64,000 nt of DNA, from positions 62,001-126,000 of the forward strand of contig NZ_JACJRU010000018.1 of assembly GCF_014697425.1 (NCBI RefSeq), given 5' to 3'. Of the stretch, positions 45,201 to 54,083 are shown piece after piece. The position numbers and the translations under genes are program-made. Position 1 is the first letter of the stretch. Each line of letters starts with the position of its first letter. Source of the DNA: Nostoc sp. FACHB-110 (GTDB lineage Bacteria > Cyanobacteriota > Cyanobacteriia > Cyanobacteriales > Nostocaceae). The notes beneath the pieces were generated by a model that did not search any database, was not told the DNA's origin, and was given only the letters and a program-made list of their open reading frames with translations.

Positions 45201-46338
45201 TTCCGGTCGTCCTTACCGAGTCAGCCCTGGTGCAGTATTACAGATAGAAGATGGGGATCTAGTCCAGCGCGGTGATAACTTAGTACTGCTGGTATTTGAA
45301 CGAGCCAAAACAGGAGACATCATTCAAGGTTTACCACGGATTGAAGAACTTTTAGAAGCGCGTAAACCAAAAGAAGCGTGTATCTTGGTACGCCGTGGTG
45401 GAGAAGTCAAGGTGGTTTATGGTGATGGCGATGAAGCGATCGCTGTTAAAGTTGTGGAATCCAATGGTGTAGTCACTGACTATCAGCTTGGCCCAGGACA
45501 AAACTTGATTGTACCTGATGGTTATCAAGTAGCAGCCGGACAACCAATCACAGATGGCCCATCCAACCCCCACGAAATTCTGGAAATCTTCTTTAGCTTG
45601 GGTTCGGAAGATGGAGTCTACGCTTGCGCCAGCCATGCACTCCAGAAAGTACAAACATTCTTAGTCAACGAAGTGCAGTTAGTTTATCAGTCCCAAGGGA
45701 TTGATATTGCCGACAAACACATTGAAGTAATTGTCCGCCAGATGACCAACAAAGTGCGGATTGATGATGGTGGTGATACTACCATGCTTCCTGGTGAGTT
45801 GGTGGAACTGCGTCAAGTTGAACAAGTTAACGAAGCAATGGCCATTACAGGTGGTGCAAGAGCGCAATACACACCAGTATTGTTAGGTATCACTAAAGCT
45901 TCCTTAAATACAGACAGCTTTATCTCGGCTGCGTCCTTCCAAGAAACAACCAGGGTATTGACAGAAGCAGCAATTGAAGGTAAATCTGACTGGTTGCGGG
46001 GTCTGAAAGAAAACGTGATTATCGGACGCTTGATTCCGGCGGGTACTGGTTACAATACCTATGATGAACCTGGTGCGATCGATGATTACGCAACTTTGGA
46101 TACTTCCAGTGTCTTAGATGAAGTTGATGATCCTCTAGATATGGTGTTAGACGATCGCACTGCTCGCGCTTATAATCTTGATGCACCTTCCCTCACAGAA
46201 GGTACATTTGGTACTCGTCGTTCAGGTTCACTTCTCGATGACGATGATTTAATTGCAGATGAAGTGCATGACCTCATCCAAGATGACGAAGAAGATGAGT
46301 ATGAAGAAGTTGACGACGATGATGATTTCGATATGTAA
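42286..46338 (+). CDS. rpoC2: RNA polymerase beta prime subunit (C-terminal part)
   Basis: A 1350-residue subunit with the C-terminal half of beta prime. Early conserved parts are [40 protein letters not shown] (bridge and trigger helix area) and [20 protein letters not shown]. A large central insertion of repeated small beta domains (about residues 350-1000, with many GxxVxxGQxxA-like turns) is the sandwich-barrel insert known from cyanobacterial polymerases. The very acidic C-terminus ([18 protein letters not shown]) is also usual. An intrinsic terminator follows. Confidence 0.99.
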   Translation: [1350 protein letters not shown]

Positions 46339-46360
46339 GCGTCAACGTTAACAATTAATT

Positions 46361-46397
46361 AAAAAGGCAGAAGAAAAATTTCTTTTGCCTTTTTTTA
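46361..46397 (+). terminator. Intrinsic terminator of the rpoB-rpoC1-rpoC2 operon
   Basis: AAAAAGGCAGAAGAAA pairs with TTTCTTTTGCCTTTTT (one wobble pair) around a short AATT-like loop, and the right arm merges into a run of seven T. It starts 22 bases after the rpoC2 stop codon and is the clearest plus-strand terminator in the window. Confidence 0.9.
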
Positions 46398-46518
46398 TTG
46401 ACTAAAATCACTGTACTCTCCATAAAGTTGAAACTATCCTTATTTATCTCAATCTATCCGAATAATTACTGTAATATCAGATTGATATAGTTAATCATTT
46501 TTGCATCTGTTTTAATAT

Positions 46519-47064
46519 ATGAGTAACGAAATAAATCATCCATCGTTAGAGAATTTAGAATATGTACCTTATATTGATGAAGCTGGACAGTTACCTGAAC
46601 AATTTCAAGGAAAAATAGGTGTATATGCCATCTTTGATCACAATAAATCTCTGCAATTTGTGGGATATTCTAGAGATGTATATTTGAGTCTTAAACAGCA
46701 TTTAGTCCGTCAACCCCAACAATGTTATTGGGTGAAAGTCGCAACTATTGAACGTCCTAGCCGGAGTGTTTTAGAAAGTATTGAGAATAATTGGATTCAA
46801 GAACATGGTAGTGTCCCTGGTGGTAATGGAGACAGTAAAGAACAATGGACGCAAGCAATTAATGTCAAAAATCTGATGACCTCCGAAGAACAAGTAATTT
46901 ATCAAAACCCTGTCAATGATGAATTAGCACAAATGAAAATCCTCAAAAATGTTGCCCGACGAGTAGAGACGGAAATTTTACAAGTTTTAGAAGCGCGTGG
47001 TTTACAAATACAATTACGTTTTAATCCTAAATTAAAAGAAGAAGGTTTATTGGATTTGAAATAA
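46519..47064 (+). CDS. GIY-YIG nuclease-domain protein
   Basis: A 181-residue protein. Residues 30-105 form a GIY-YIG-like domain: GKIGVYAIFDHNKSLQFVGY, SRDVYLSLKQHL, and later Glu in SVLESIENNWI, which is the position of the catalytic Glu. GVY replaces GIY and VGY replaces YIG, as in divergent members. The C-terminal 70 residues are helical (ILKNVARRVETEILQVLEAR) and family-specific. DNA-cutting activity is not certain. It has its own promoter region after the rpo terminator. Confidence 0.8.
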   Translation: MSNEINHPSLENLEYVPYIDEAGQLPEQFQGKIGVYAIFDHNKSLQFVGYSRDVYLSLKQHLVRQPQQCYWVKVATIERPSRSVLESIENNWIQEHGSVPGGNGDSKEQWTQAINVKNLMTSEEQVIYQNPVNDELAQMKILKNVARRVETEILQVLEARGLQIQLRFNPKLKEEGLLDLK

Positions 47065-47224
47065 AGCAATCATTATTCATTTTTATTAATGAATTGTAAA
47101 AAGTATCAGATAGGCAACAAATATAAAAATTAAAGAGTGCAGCTATACTAGCGTAGTACAGCATAGCAGAAAGAATAGATACAGCTATCTGCTTGTTGAA
47201 ACAAGCTATAATCTGCAACCTGCA

Positions 47225-48712
47225 ATGACAACACAGCTGCTGAACGATCGCTATCAAATTATTAATACACTCGGTGCGGGTGGGTTTGGTGAAACCTATT
47301 TGGCAGAAGATACCTATATGCCATCTAAACGCCGTTGTGTAGTCAAGCTGCTACGACCGATTCAAAACAATCCGCAAATCTATCAACTCGTGCAAGAAAG
47401 ATTTCAACGGGAAGCAGCAATTTTAGAAGAACTTGGCAGTGGTAGTGACCAGATTCCCAAATTGTATGCTTACTTTGAAGCAGGCGGACAATTTTATTTA
47501 GTTCAAGAATGGGTAGAAGGTGCGACTTTAACAGTTAAAGTTCAGCAGCAAGGCTTGTTTAACGAAAGTACAGTGCAAGAAATTTTGGTGAATGTTTTAC
47601 CTGTTTTGGATTACGTGCATTCTCGGCAAATTATTCACCGTGACATCAAGCCAGATAACATCATGCTGCGCCATCGGGACGGAAAACCAGTACTCATTGA
47701 TTTTGGTGCAGTGCGGGAATCAATGGGAACGGTAGTTAATTCTCAAGGAAATCCTACCAGTTCAATTGTGATTGGTACACCTGGGTATATGCCGAGTGAG
47801 CAAGCCGCAGGTAGACCGATGTATTCTAGCGATTTGTATAGCTTGGGAATCACAGCAATTTATTTATTGACTGGAAGACAGCCACAACAACTAGAAACAG
47901 ACTCCCAGACAGGAGAAATTATCTGGCGACAGTATGCGAGTTATGTAAGTCCAAGGATAGCAGAAGTCATTGAGCGAGCGATCGCTTATCATCCACGCGA
48001 TCGTTATCCTACCGCTAGAGCTATGCTAGATGCTTTGCAAGAAGTGACAAATCCCTTACCACCAACTCAACCCGTCATTCCCAAACACCAACCTCCGACA
48101 ATTCCTGTCAATCCTCAACCCCCAACTCCCAGTCACAATCAAAATGGCTTACTTGTGGGTGGATTTATTGCTGGTGGCTTAATAGCTGCATCGATAATTT
48201 TTACCCAAGTATTTCCCAAATCTTCTCAACCCATAGCGGAATCATCACTAACACCCTCAGATTCTACTACCCCAACAGTTGAGACTCCCAGTATTTCCCC
48301 ATCAGCAGCAACTTCACAAGCGGCTATCTTGCAAGTTCCAGAAACTACTCAACCAACACCATCAGCCCAAACCAGAGAAACTCCTGCATTTACTCCACAG
48401 CCTGCTGTGACAACTGCGGTGGAAACTACCGACAATTATGCTTGGTTATCAACAAGACTTGTCACCGATGCCGATTTAGACGCGAAAGACGGTTTTACCC
48501 TAGATATTATGCGGAATTCCATTTTTGCTCGTCACGGTCGGCGTTTTGACACTCCTGGTTTACAAGAATACTTTGATAATCAACCTTGGTATGTTCCTAT
48601 TTACTCACCCAAAGCATTTCCGGCAAAATTACTTTCTAAACTAGAACAGCGCAATGTTGATTATATTGCTAGATATCAAGACCGCTATCAACTAAGATAT
48701 TTTAAAAAATAA
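47225..48712 (+). CDS. Membrane-anchored Ser/Thr protein kinase with C-terminal YARHG domain
   Basis: A 495-residue Hanks-type kinase. Residues 1-280 have the Gly loop LGAGGFGETYLAED, Lys in VVKLLRP, catalytic HRDIKPDNIML, DFGAVRES and GTPGYMPSEQ (PSE in place of APE). A Pro-rich linker follows and one membrane helix at about 308-328 (LLVGGFIAGGLIAASIIFTQ). A Ser/Thr/Pro-rich stretch then leads to an outside YARHG domain (NSIFARHGRRFDTPGLQEYF, WYVPIY) thought to bind cell-wall or other extracellular ligands. It is the first of three tandem kinase paralogues. The catalytic set is complete. Confidence 0.9.
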   Translation: MTTQLLNDRYQIINTLGAGGFGETYLAEDTYMPSKRRCVVKLLRPIQNNPQIYQLVQERFQREAAILEELGSGSDQIPKLYAYFEAGGQFYLVQEWVEGATLTVKVQQQGLFNESTVQEILVNVLPVLDYVHSRQIIHRDIKPDNIMLRHRDGKPVLIDFGAVRESMGTVVNSQGNPTSSIVIGTPGYMPSEQAAGRPMYSSDLYSLGITAIYLLTGRQPQQLETDSQTGEIIWRQYASYVSPRIAEVIERAIAYHPRDRYPTARAMLDALQEVTNPLPPTQPVIPKHQPPTIPVNPQPPTPSHNQNGLLVGGFIAGGLIAASIIFTQVFPKSSQPIAESSLTPSDSTTPTVETPSISPSAATSQAAILQVPETTQPTPSAQTRETPAFTPQPAVTTAVETTDNYAWLSTRLVTDADLDAKDGFTLDIMRNSIFARHGRRFDTPGLQEYFDNQPWYVPIYSPKAFPAKLLSKLEQRNVDYIARYQDRYQLRYFKK

Positions 48713-48817
48713 ATTGTTGGCAACTTTATTGAACATTAATCTTTAAGTAAGTGCCGATCGGTAACAATGTAAATTAGATTACAAATAATTTTATATTTAT
48801 ACATTCGGCACGAAGTT

Positions 48818-50377
48818 ATGCAAATGCTGTTAAATAACCGTTATCAAGTTATCCAAACTTTAGGGAGTGGGGGATTTGGTGAGACATTTCTCGCAGAAGA
48901 TACGCAAATGCCTTCTCACCGTCGCTGTGTAATTAAACAGCTAAGACCAATTCAAAATAATCCCCAAATCTATCAACTGGTGCAAGAAAGATTCCAACGA
49001 GAAGCAGCAATTTTAGAAGATTTAGGTGGTTCTAATCACCAAATTCCGACCCTGTATGCCTATTTTCAATCTTCAGGACAATTTTATGTAGTGCAGGAGT
49101 GGATTGAAGGAGAAACCTTAACCAAAAAAGTTCAACAGCAAGGTTTATTCAGTGAAAGTGCGCTCAGAGACTTATTGGTGAATTTATTACCAATTCTAGA
49201 GTATGTGCATTCCAAACGAATCATCCACCGCGATATCAAACCCGATAACATCATTATCCGTCATCGAGATGGCAAACCTGTACTGATAGATTTTGGCGCA
49301 GTGCGTGAATCAATGGGAACAGTAGTCAATTCTCAAGGAAATCCTACTAGTTCAATTGTGATTGGTACACCTGGATATATGCCAAGTGAGCAAGCCGCAG
49401 GTAGACCATTGTATTCCAGTGACATATATAGTCTAGGGATGACAGCAATTTACTTGCTGAGTGGGAAACAACCACAAGAATTAGAAACAGATCCGCGCAC
49501 TGGGGAAATTGTGTGGCGGAATTATGCCTTGAGTGTAAGTCCTACCCTAGCAGGAATTCTTGATCGCGCGATCGCCTACCACCCCAGAGAACGCTTCGCC
49601 ACCGCCAGAGAAATGCTCGAAGCTTTGCAAATCGGGACAGTTAGTGTTCCCCCAACCGTACCTTATCAACAACCACAAGTAATTCCACAAGTAACGCCTC
49701 AAAACATACCAAACACAGTCGCTGTGAGTCCACGCGCTTTATCTACGCCGCTACCTGTTAAGCAAAACAATAGCCAAAAAGGAATTGTCCTCGGTAGTTT
49801 AATTGTGGGTGGATTAATTGGTGCTGCTATAGTGATTGGTTTTGCCATCAATAGACAAAATCAAATATTTGTCGATTCTCAAACACCATCATCTACTGAA
49901 GTTTCCCCCAGTCCTGAACAAAATTCTGTGTCACCCGAAACTTCAGCACCCTCTACAAATAATCAACAAGCAGGAGGCTCACCAGAACCGAGCAATTCAC
50001 CTACATCCACACAACAGTCTTCATCAGCACAACCAGAGACACAGAGAAGCTCTCCCGAACAATTTGTGCAAGACTATTATGCAAGAATTAACGAAGGTCA
50101 ATATCAAGCAGCGTGGAATCTGCTATCGCCAAGCTATCAAAATAATCAACGTCTTCATCCGAACGGTTATCTTTCTTATCTTGACTGGTGGGGAGGACAA
50201 GTAGGAAGTGTAAATGTAGACCAAGTTAGTGTAGTAGAAAGCAACACCGAAACATCTACAGTTGATGCCCAACTTACATACTTTATGAAAAGCGGCAAAC
50301 AAGTATCTAGTTCTGTAACGTTATCACTTTTATGGGATGTAGATAATAACCGATGGGCGATTAGTGATGCTAATTAG
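48818..50377 (+). CDS. Membrane-anchored Ser/Thr protein kinase with NTF2-like C-terminal domain
   Basis: A 519-residue kinase whose first 280 residues are nearly the same as the preceding kinase. The stretch from ESMGTVVNSQGNPTSSIVIG on is identical over dozens of residues and very close in DNA. All catalytic motifs are intact. A membrane helix lies at about 321-343 (VLGSLIVGGLIGAAIVIGFA). After a Ser/Pro/Gln-rich linker the outer domain (about 410-519) reads EQFVQDYYARINEGQYQAAW, NLLSPSYQNN and WDVDNNRWAISDAN, the pattern of an NTF2-like fold. It differs wholly from the first kinase's YARHG domain, so the two sense different things. The gap from the first kinase gene is 105 bases. Confidence 0.88.
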   Translation: MQMLLNNRYQVIQTLGSGGFGETFLAEDTQMPSHRRCVIKQLRPIQNNPQIYQLVQERFQREAAILEDLGGSNHQIPTLYAYFQSSGQFYVVQEWIEGETLTKKVQQQGLFSESALRDLLVNLLPILEYVHSKRIIHRDIKPDNIIIRHRDGKPVLIDFGAVRESMGTVVNSQGNPTSSIVIGTPGYMPSEQAAGRPLYSSDIYSLGMTAIYLLSGKQPQELETDPRTGEIVWRNYALSVSPTLAGILDRAIAYHPRERFATAREMLEALQIGTVSVPPTVPYQQPQVIPQVTPQNIPNTVAVSPRALSTPLPVKQNNSQKGIVLGSLIVGGLIGAAIVIGFAINRQNQIFVDSQTPSSTEVSPSPEQNSVSPETSAPSTNNQQAGGSPEPSNSPTSTQQSSSAQPETQRSSPEQFVQDYYARINEGQYQAAWNLLSPSYQNNQRLHPNGYLSYLDWWGGQVGSVNVDQVSVVESNTETSTVDAQLTYFMKSGKQVSSSVTLSLLWDVDNNRWAISDAN

Positions 50378-50579
50378 CTGATATTAATTCCACACTGAAG
50401 CAAGTCAAATAAGTTAAGCACAATCTATATTCACCAAAATGTGGTAGTGGTAATACAGCCATTTTGTGAATAATTAGTGCTGTAGAGACGGAACATTATC
50501 TGTTTTTATCTCGTGATGTACATTTAAAAAGGGCGAATTTTGACGATAAGGCATGGCGTTTTGACGCTTGTAACTGTTC

Positions 50580-52382
50580 ATGACCACAATTTTACTGAAC
50601 AATCGCTATCAAGTTATTCAGGTACTCGGTGCTGGTGGGTTTGGTGATACCTTTCTGGCAGAAGATACCCATATGCCTTCTCGCCGTCGTTGTGTCATTA
50701 AGCAACTGAAACCCATATCCAACGATCCCCAAACCTATCAATTAATTCAACAAAGGTTTGAAAGAGAAGCAGCGACGTTAGAGTATTTGGGTGAAAGTAG
50801 TGACCAAATTCCTAGACTTTACGCCTACTTTTTAGAGAATGGACTGTTTTATCTCGTTCAAGAGTGGATTCATGGGCAAACCTTAACAGAAATTGTTGCA
50901 GCCCAAGGTTGTCAAAGTGAAAGTACTGTCCGTGGAATTCTCTTAAGTCTGCTATCTGTACTGGATTATGTGCATAGCAAAGGCATAATTCACCGCGATA
51001 TTAAACCAGATAATATTATTCTCCGCGCTGTGGATGGTAAGCCAGTCTTGATTGATTTTGGTGCTGTGAAAGAAACGATACGGACAATCATTACTACCCC
51101 AGGACAGCCAATTCAATCATTGGTAATTGGTACGCCAGGATATATGCCTAGCGAACAAGCTATAGGTAGACCTGTTTACGCTACAGATATTTATAGCTTG
51201 GGTTTAACAGCAATTTATCTGTTAACCGCTAAATCACCATCAGAATTACCAACTAATCAACAAACCGGGGAAATTCTCTGGCAAAATTCCGCGCCGCAGG
51301 TTTCGCCACAACTAGCAATGGTGTTGAATCAGGCAATTAGACCCCAGGCAAGCGATCGCTACACCACTGCTAGTAAAATGCTATATGCTTTAAACTCAGC
51401 CACTGAGAATACATCCACGACAATTAACTTTCGTCCACCAGCTGCAACTGCACAAACACAACCTCTCCAGCCCTTATCTCCCCCTCAGCGCAATTCTTCG
51501 CCCACCAATTCACGCAAGTCCTATTGGATATTTGGCGGATTAATTGCAGGTGGCTTATTTGCTGGGGTGGCAATTTCCCGTCTCACCCGTCCCCAACAAC
51601 CAGAAATACCAATTGTTAGCAATGCTAACCCTAGCGCATCTGCTGTTCCATCTCTACAACCTGAAACTCAGCCTACAGATGCGCTACCTTCTCCTACACC
51701 CAGCCCATCAATACAACCACCACAAATCTCAGTTCCTTCGTCGGTGAATAATGATGCCAATTCCGCGAATGAATCACCAAATATAACTAACCAAGAGCCT
51801 GTAACTTCTCCTGTCCCCACACCGACAGCTACATTCAATTCGCCCACTGCCACAGATAACCAACCTACTGCTACCCCCACCACCGCAGCACCCACAACAC
51901 AACCAGAGCAGCCAGAAAGCAAAAAAAAAGCAAGTATCAGCCAGCCAAGCGTACCCGCATTTCCTACAGGTACAGCAAGAAGTACAGTAGAATCCACTCT
52001 CGGCCGAAAAAGAAGAGATTTAAGAGGCTTGTGGGGTGATACTCGTGCTGTAACTTACAAATTAGTTCCCAACCAAGTAGATTTAGGTTATCTGTTTGAT
52101 CGCAAATCTGGAAGATTAGTGCAAACTGAAGCTGCTTTTGCTCAATCTGTAGACCCCCAGGTGATGCAAAATACTTTAAATGGAATGTTAAATGGCCAAG
52201 CCTCTTCCCAAATTCAGCAAGGACTACAACAAATTCAACAGCGTCAGAGAGATGATTTTAGCTTTTCTCTGGGTTCTGTGAAGGGTCAAATTGTCCGTCA
52301 ATCTTGTGACTTAATTTACATCAGTATTTGGGAAGCTGATCTACATCCTATTGGCAATCCAGCAGCAGCTAAACAGTGCTAA
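50580..52382 (+). CDS. Membrane-anchored Ser/Thr protein kinase with a third type of C-terminal domain
   Basis: A 600-residue kinase, the most diverged of the three. The kinase domain has GAGGFGDTFLAEDTHMPSRR, Lys in VIKQLKP, HRDIKPDNIIL, DFGAVKET and GTPGYMPSEQ. A membrane helix follows at about 314-332 (IFGGLIAGGLFAGVAISRL). The linker is long, about 130 residues of Pro/Thr/Ser/Gln. The outer domain (about 465-600) begins FPTGTARSTVESTLGRKRRD, contains VTYKLVPNQVDLGYLFDRKS and ends with a cysteine pair (RQSCDL, AAAKQC) that may form a disulfide. I recognise no named family for it. An inverted repeat follows the gene. Confidence 0.88.
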   Translation: MTTILLNNRYQVIQVLGAGGFGDTFLAEDTHMPSRRRCVIKQLKPISNDPQTYQLIQQRFEREAATLEYLGESSDQIPRLYAYFLENGLFYLVQEWIHGQTLTEIVAAQGCQSESTVRGILLSLLSVLDYVHSKGIIHRDIKPDNIILRAVDGKPVLIDFGAVKETIRTIITTPGQPIQSLVIGTPGYMPSEQAIGRPVYATDIYSLGLTAIYLLTAKSPSELPTNQQTGEILWQNSAPQVSPQLAMVLNQAIRPQASDRYTTASKMLYALNSATENTSTTINFRPPAATAQTQPLQPLSPPQRNSSPTNSRKSYWIFGGLIAGGLFAGVAISRLTRPQQPEIPIVSNANPSASAVPSLQPETQPTDALPSPTPSPSIQPPQISVPSSVNNDANSANESPNITNQEPVTSPVPTPTATFNSPTATDNQPTATPTTAAPTTQPEQPESKKKASISQPSVPAFPTGTARSTVESTLGRKRRDLRGLWGDTRAVTYKLVPNQVDLGYLFDRKSGRLVQTEAAFAQSVDPQVMQNTLNGMLNGQASSQIQQGLQQIQQRQRDDFSFSLGSVKGQIVRQSCDLIYISIWEADLHPIGNPAAAKQC

Positions 52383-52484
52383 TACCATTTCACGAAAATC
52401 CTGATACAAATCCATCTTTCTCCCTGCCCCCTGCTCCCTGCCCCTCTGCGACCCATTTGTATCAAACTTAAAGGAATTGGTATA
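52382..52484. repeat. Inverted repeat with CTGATACAAAT arms
   Basis: TGATACAAAT at 52402-52411 and ATTTGTATCA at 52455-52464 are perfect complements. Outer arms ATACCATTTC and GAATTGGTAT match imperfectly. The interior is a CCCTGCCCCCTGCTCCCTG short tandem run. It is of a type scattered in filamentous cyanobacteria and begins on the base following the kinase stop codon, so it may also end that transcript. Confidence 0.6.
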
Positions 52485-52505
52485 ACCTCCAGAGCAAAAA
52501 TAAAT

Positions 52506-52581
52506 ATTTGAGGATTACTCACATTTTTGTTGACAAACATGAATTATGCTCATATTATCAAAATATGAGTTTAACTCACAT
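52506..52581 (+). promoter_or_regulatory. Three palindromic operators before the P450 gene (putative TetR sites)
   Basis: Three sites have the same 7-5-7 geometry: ATTTGAG-GATTA-CTCACAT (52506-52524), ACATGAA-TTATG-CTCATAT (52537-52555) and ATATGAG-TTTAA-CTCACAT (52563-52581). Their centres are 31 and 26 bases apart. The last ends 30 bases before the P450 start. The same three-site layout stands before tetR and a P450 remnant at 58105-58181. I infer that they bind the TetR protein encoded at 57425-58078. Confidence 0.72.
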
Positions 52582-52611
52582 AAACCAGCAACTGAAATGG
52601 AGTCTCTGAAA

Positions 52612-53982
52612 ATGAGCAAGAATTTACTCACCCTACCCCATCCCAATCCTGTAAACGCTTTGGAAGAATACAGCCGAGATCACCTGGGATTTATGCAACG
52701 CTGCACCCAAGAATATGAAGGTATCGTTCCTCTGAAATTTGATGATCAATGGTTTTGTCTGTTAACCAATCCTGACTATATTACTGAAGTGTTAAAAGAC
52801 AGACTCTTGTTTGTGAAAACACCAGAACTGCACCTAATACATGAAGTAGTAGGTAATGGCTTGTTAGTCAGTGAAGGTGATTTTTGGTTGCGACAACGAC
52901 GACTAGCCCAACCTGTTTTCCATCAACAGCAGATTAACAGCTATGCGGCGGTGATGGTGGATTATGCCGAGCAAATGTTAAAAACTTGGCAAGATGGCGA
53001 GGTGAAGGATATACAAGCAGCCATGATGCGCCTCAGCCTCAACATCGTGATGAAAACCCTATTTGATCAGAATGTACAGGATGCAGCCGCAGGTAGTATT
53101 GACAATGCGCTAAATGAAACCATGAACTGGTTTGAATATCAAGCAGCCAAAGATGTCATGTCTGCACTGTCGGAAATTGGGGAAATAAAACAAAATACCC
53201 AACAAATGAGTGCTGAGGAGATGGAACAACGTTATCAAAAAGCGATCGCCTTATTTGATGAAACAATCTATGCCATCATTAAACAGCGTCGCGCCAGTGG
53301 TAAAACAGGCAAAGATTTATTAGGAATGCTGATGCAAGTCGAAGATGCGGATGATGGTAGCCGCATGACTGATAAACAATTGCGAGACGAAGCCGTAACA
53401 TTAATTTTGGCAGGACACGAAACCACCGCTAACGCTCTTTCTTGGACATTCCTGCAATTGGCGCAAAATCCCGATGTCCGCGAAAAACTCAGTACAGAAC
53501 TCAAAACAGTGTTGAACGGACGCACACCCACTCTAGCTGATTTACCCCAGTTAACTTACACCAATTGGGTGATTAAAGAATCTATGCGCCTGTATCCTCC
53601 TGTTACCGAAATTTCCCGGGAAGCAACCCAAGATTGTGAAATTGGTGGCTATTTTATTCCCAAAGGAACAAACTTAATTGTGAGTCAATGGGCTATGCAC
53701 CGTGATGGGCGTTATTTTTCTGAACCAGAATTGTTTCAACCAGAACGCTGGGCTAATGACCTAGAAAAACAATTACCTCGTGGTGTGTATTTCCCCTTCG
53801 GTGATGGGCCGCGTGTTTGTATTGGTAAGAGTTTCGCCCTGATGGAAGCTGTTTTATTACTAGCAACAATCGCCCAAAAATTCCAACTTGATCTCGTTAG
53901 CAATCAAAACATCGAACTTCAGATATCTATTACCCTCCGCGCCAGACACGGTATTCAATTTCTCTTGAAAGCAGCTGCATAG
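52612..53982 (+). CDS. Cytochrome P450
   Basis: A heme monooxygenase. From the ATG at 52612 it has 456 residues (MSKNLLTLPHPNPVNALEEY). The frame opens 22 codons earlier, but that part overlaps the last operator, and the remnant gene at 58214 starts at the same place. Motifs: WLRQRRLAQPVFH (C helix), I-helix LILAGHETTANALSW, K-helix KESMRLYPP (ExxR), PERW, and heme loop FPFGDGPRVCIGKSFALMEA with the Cys ligand at residue 403. It is complete and soluble, resembling fatty-acid-hydroxylase-like bacterial P450s. Substrate and redox partner are unknown. An intrinsic terminator follows. Confidence 0.94.
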   Translation: MSKNLLTLPHPNPVNALEEYSRDHLGFMQRCTQEYEGIVPLKFDDQWFCLLTNPDYITEVLKDRLLFVKTPELHLIHEVVGNGLLVSEGDFWLRQRRLAQPVFHQQQINSYAAVMVDYAEQMLKTWQDGEVKDIQAAMMRLSLNIVMKTLFDQNVQDAAAGSIDNALNETMNWFEYQAAKDVMSALSEIGEIKQNTQQMSAEEMEQRYQKAIALFDETIYAIIKQRRASGKTGKDLLGMLMQVEDADDGSRMTDKQLRDEAVTLILAGHETTANALSWTFLQLAQNPDVREKLSTELKTVLNGRTPTLADLPQLTYTNWVIKESMRLYPPVTEISREATQDCEIGGYFIPKGTNLIVSQWAMHRDGRYFSEPELFQPERWANDLEKQLPRGVYFPFGDGPRVCIGKSFALMEAVLLLATIAQKFQLDLVSNQNIELQISITLRARHGIQFLLKAAA

Positions 53983-54018
53983 AATTTACTTCAAATCATG
54001 AGAAGTTGGTTGCGGTCA

Positions 54019-54057
54019 GATATCCGACTTCTTCAATCAGTCGGGTATCTATTTTTC
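54019..54057 (+). terminator. Intrinsic terminator after the P450 gene
   Basis: GATATCCGACT pairs with AGTCGGGTATC (one wobble) around TCTTCAATC, followed by TATTTTTCT. It lies 36 bases past the stop codon and separates the P450 unit from the membrane protein genes downstream. Confidence 0.85.
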
Positions 54058-54083
54058 TCTAATATTGTGAAGGTAATTAAATT

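Noticed and set aside
40321..46338. Split of beta prime into two genes considered as a frameshift
   Set aside because: The rpoC1/rpoC2 split is the normal state in cyanobacteria, and the two genes are separated by a real spacer with a start codon.
47225..50377. Kinase 1 and 2 similarity considered as an assembly duplication
   Set aside because: The genes differ by scattered substitutions and have unrelated C-termini, so they are true paralogues.
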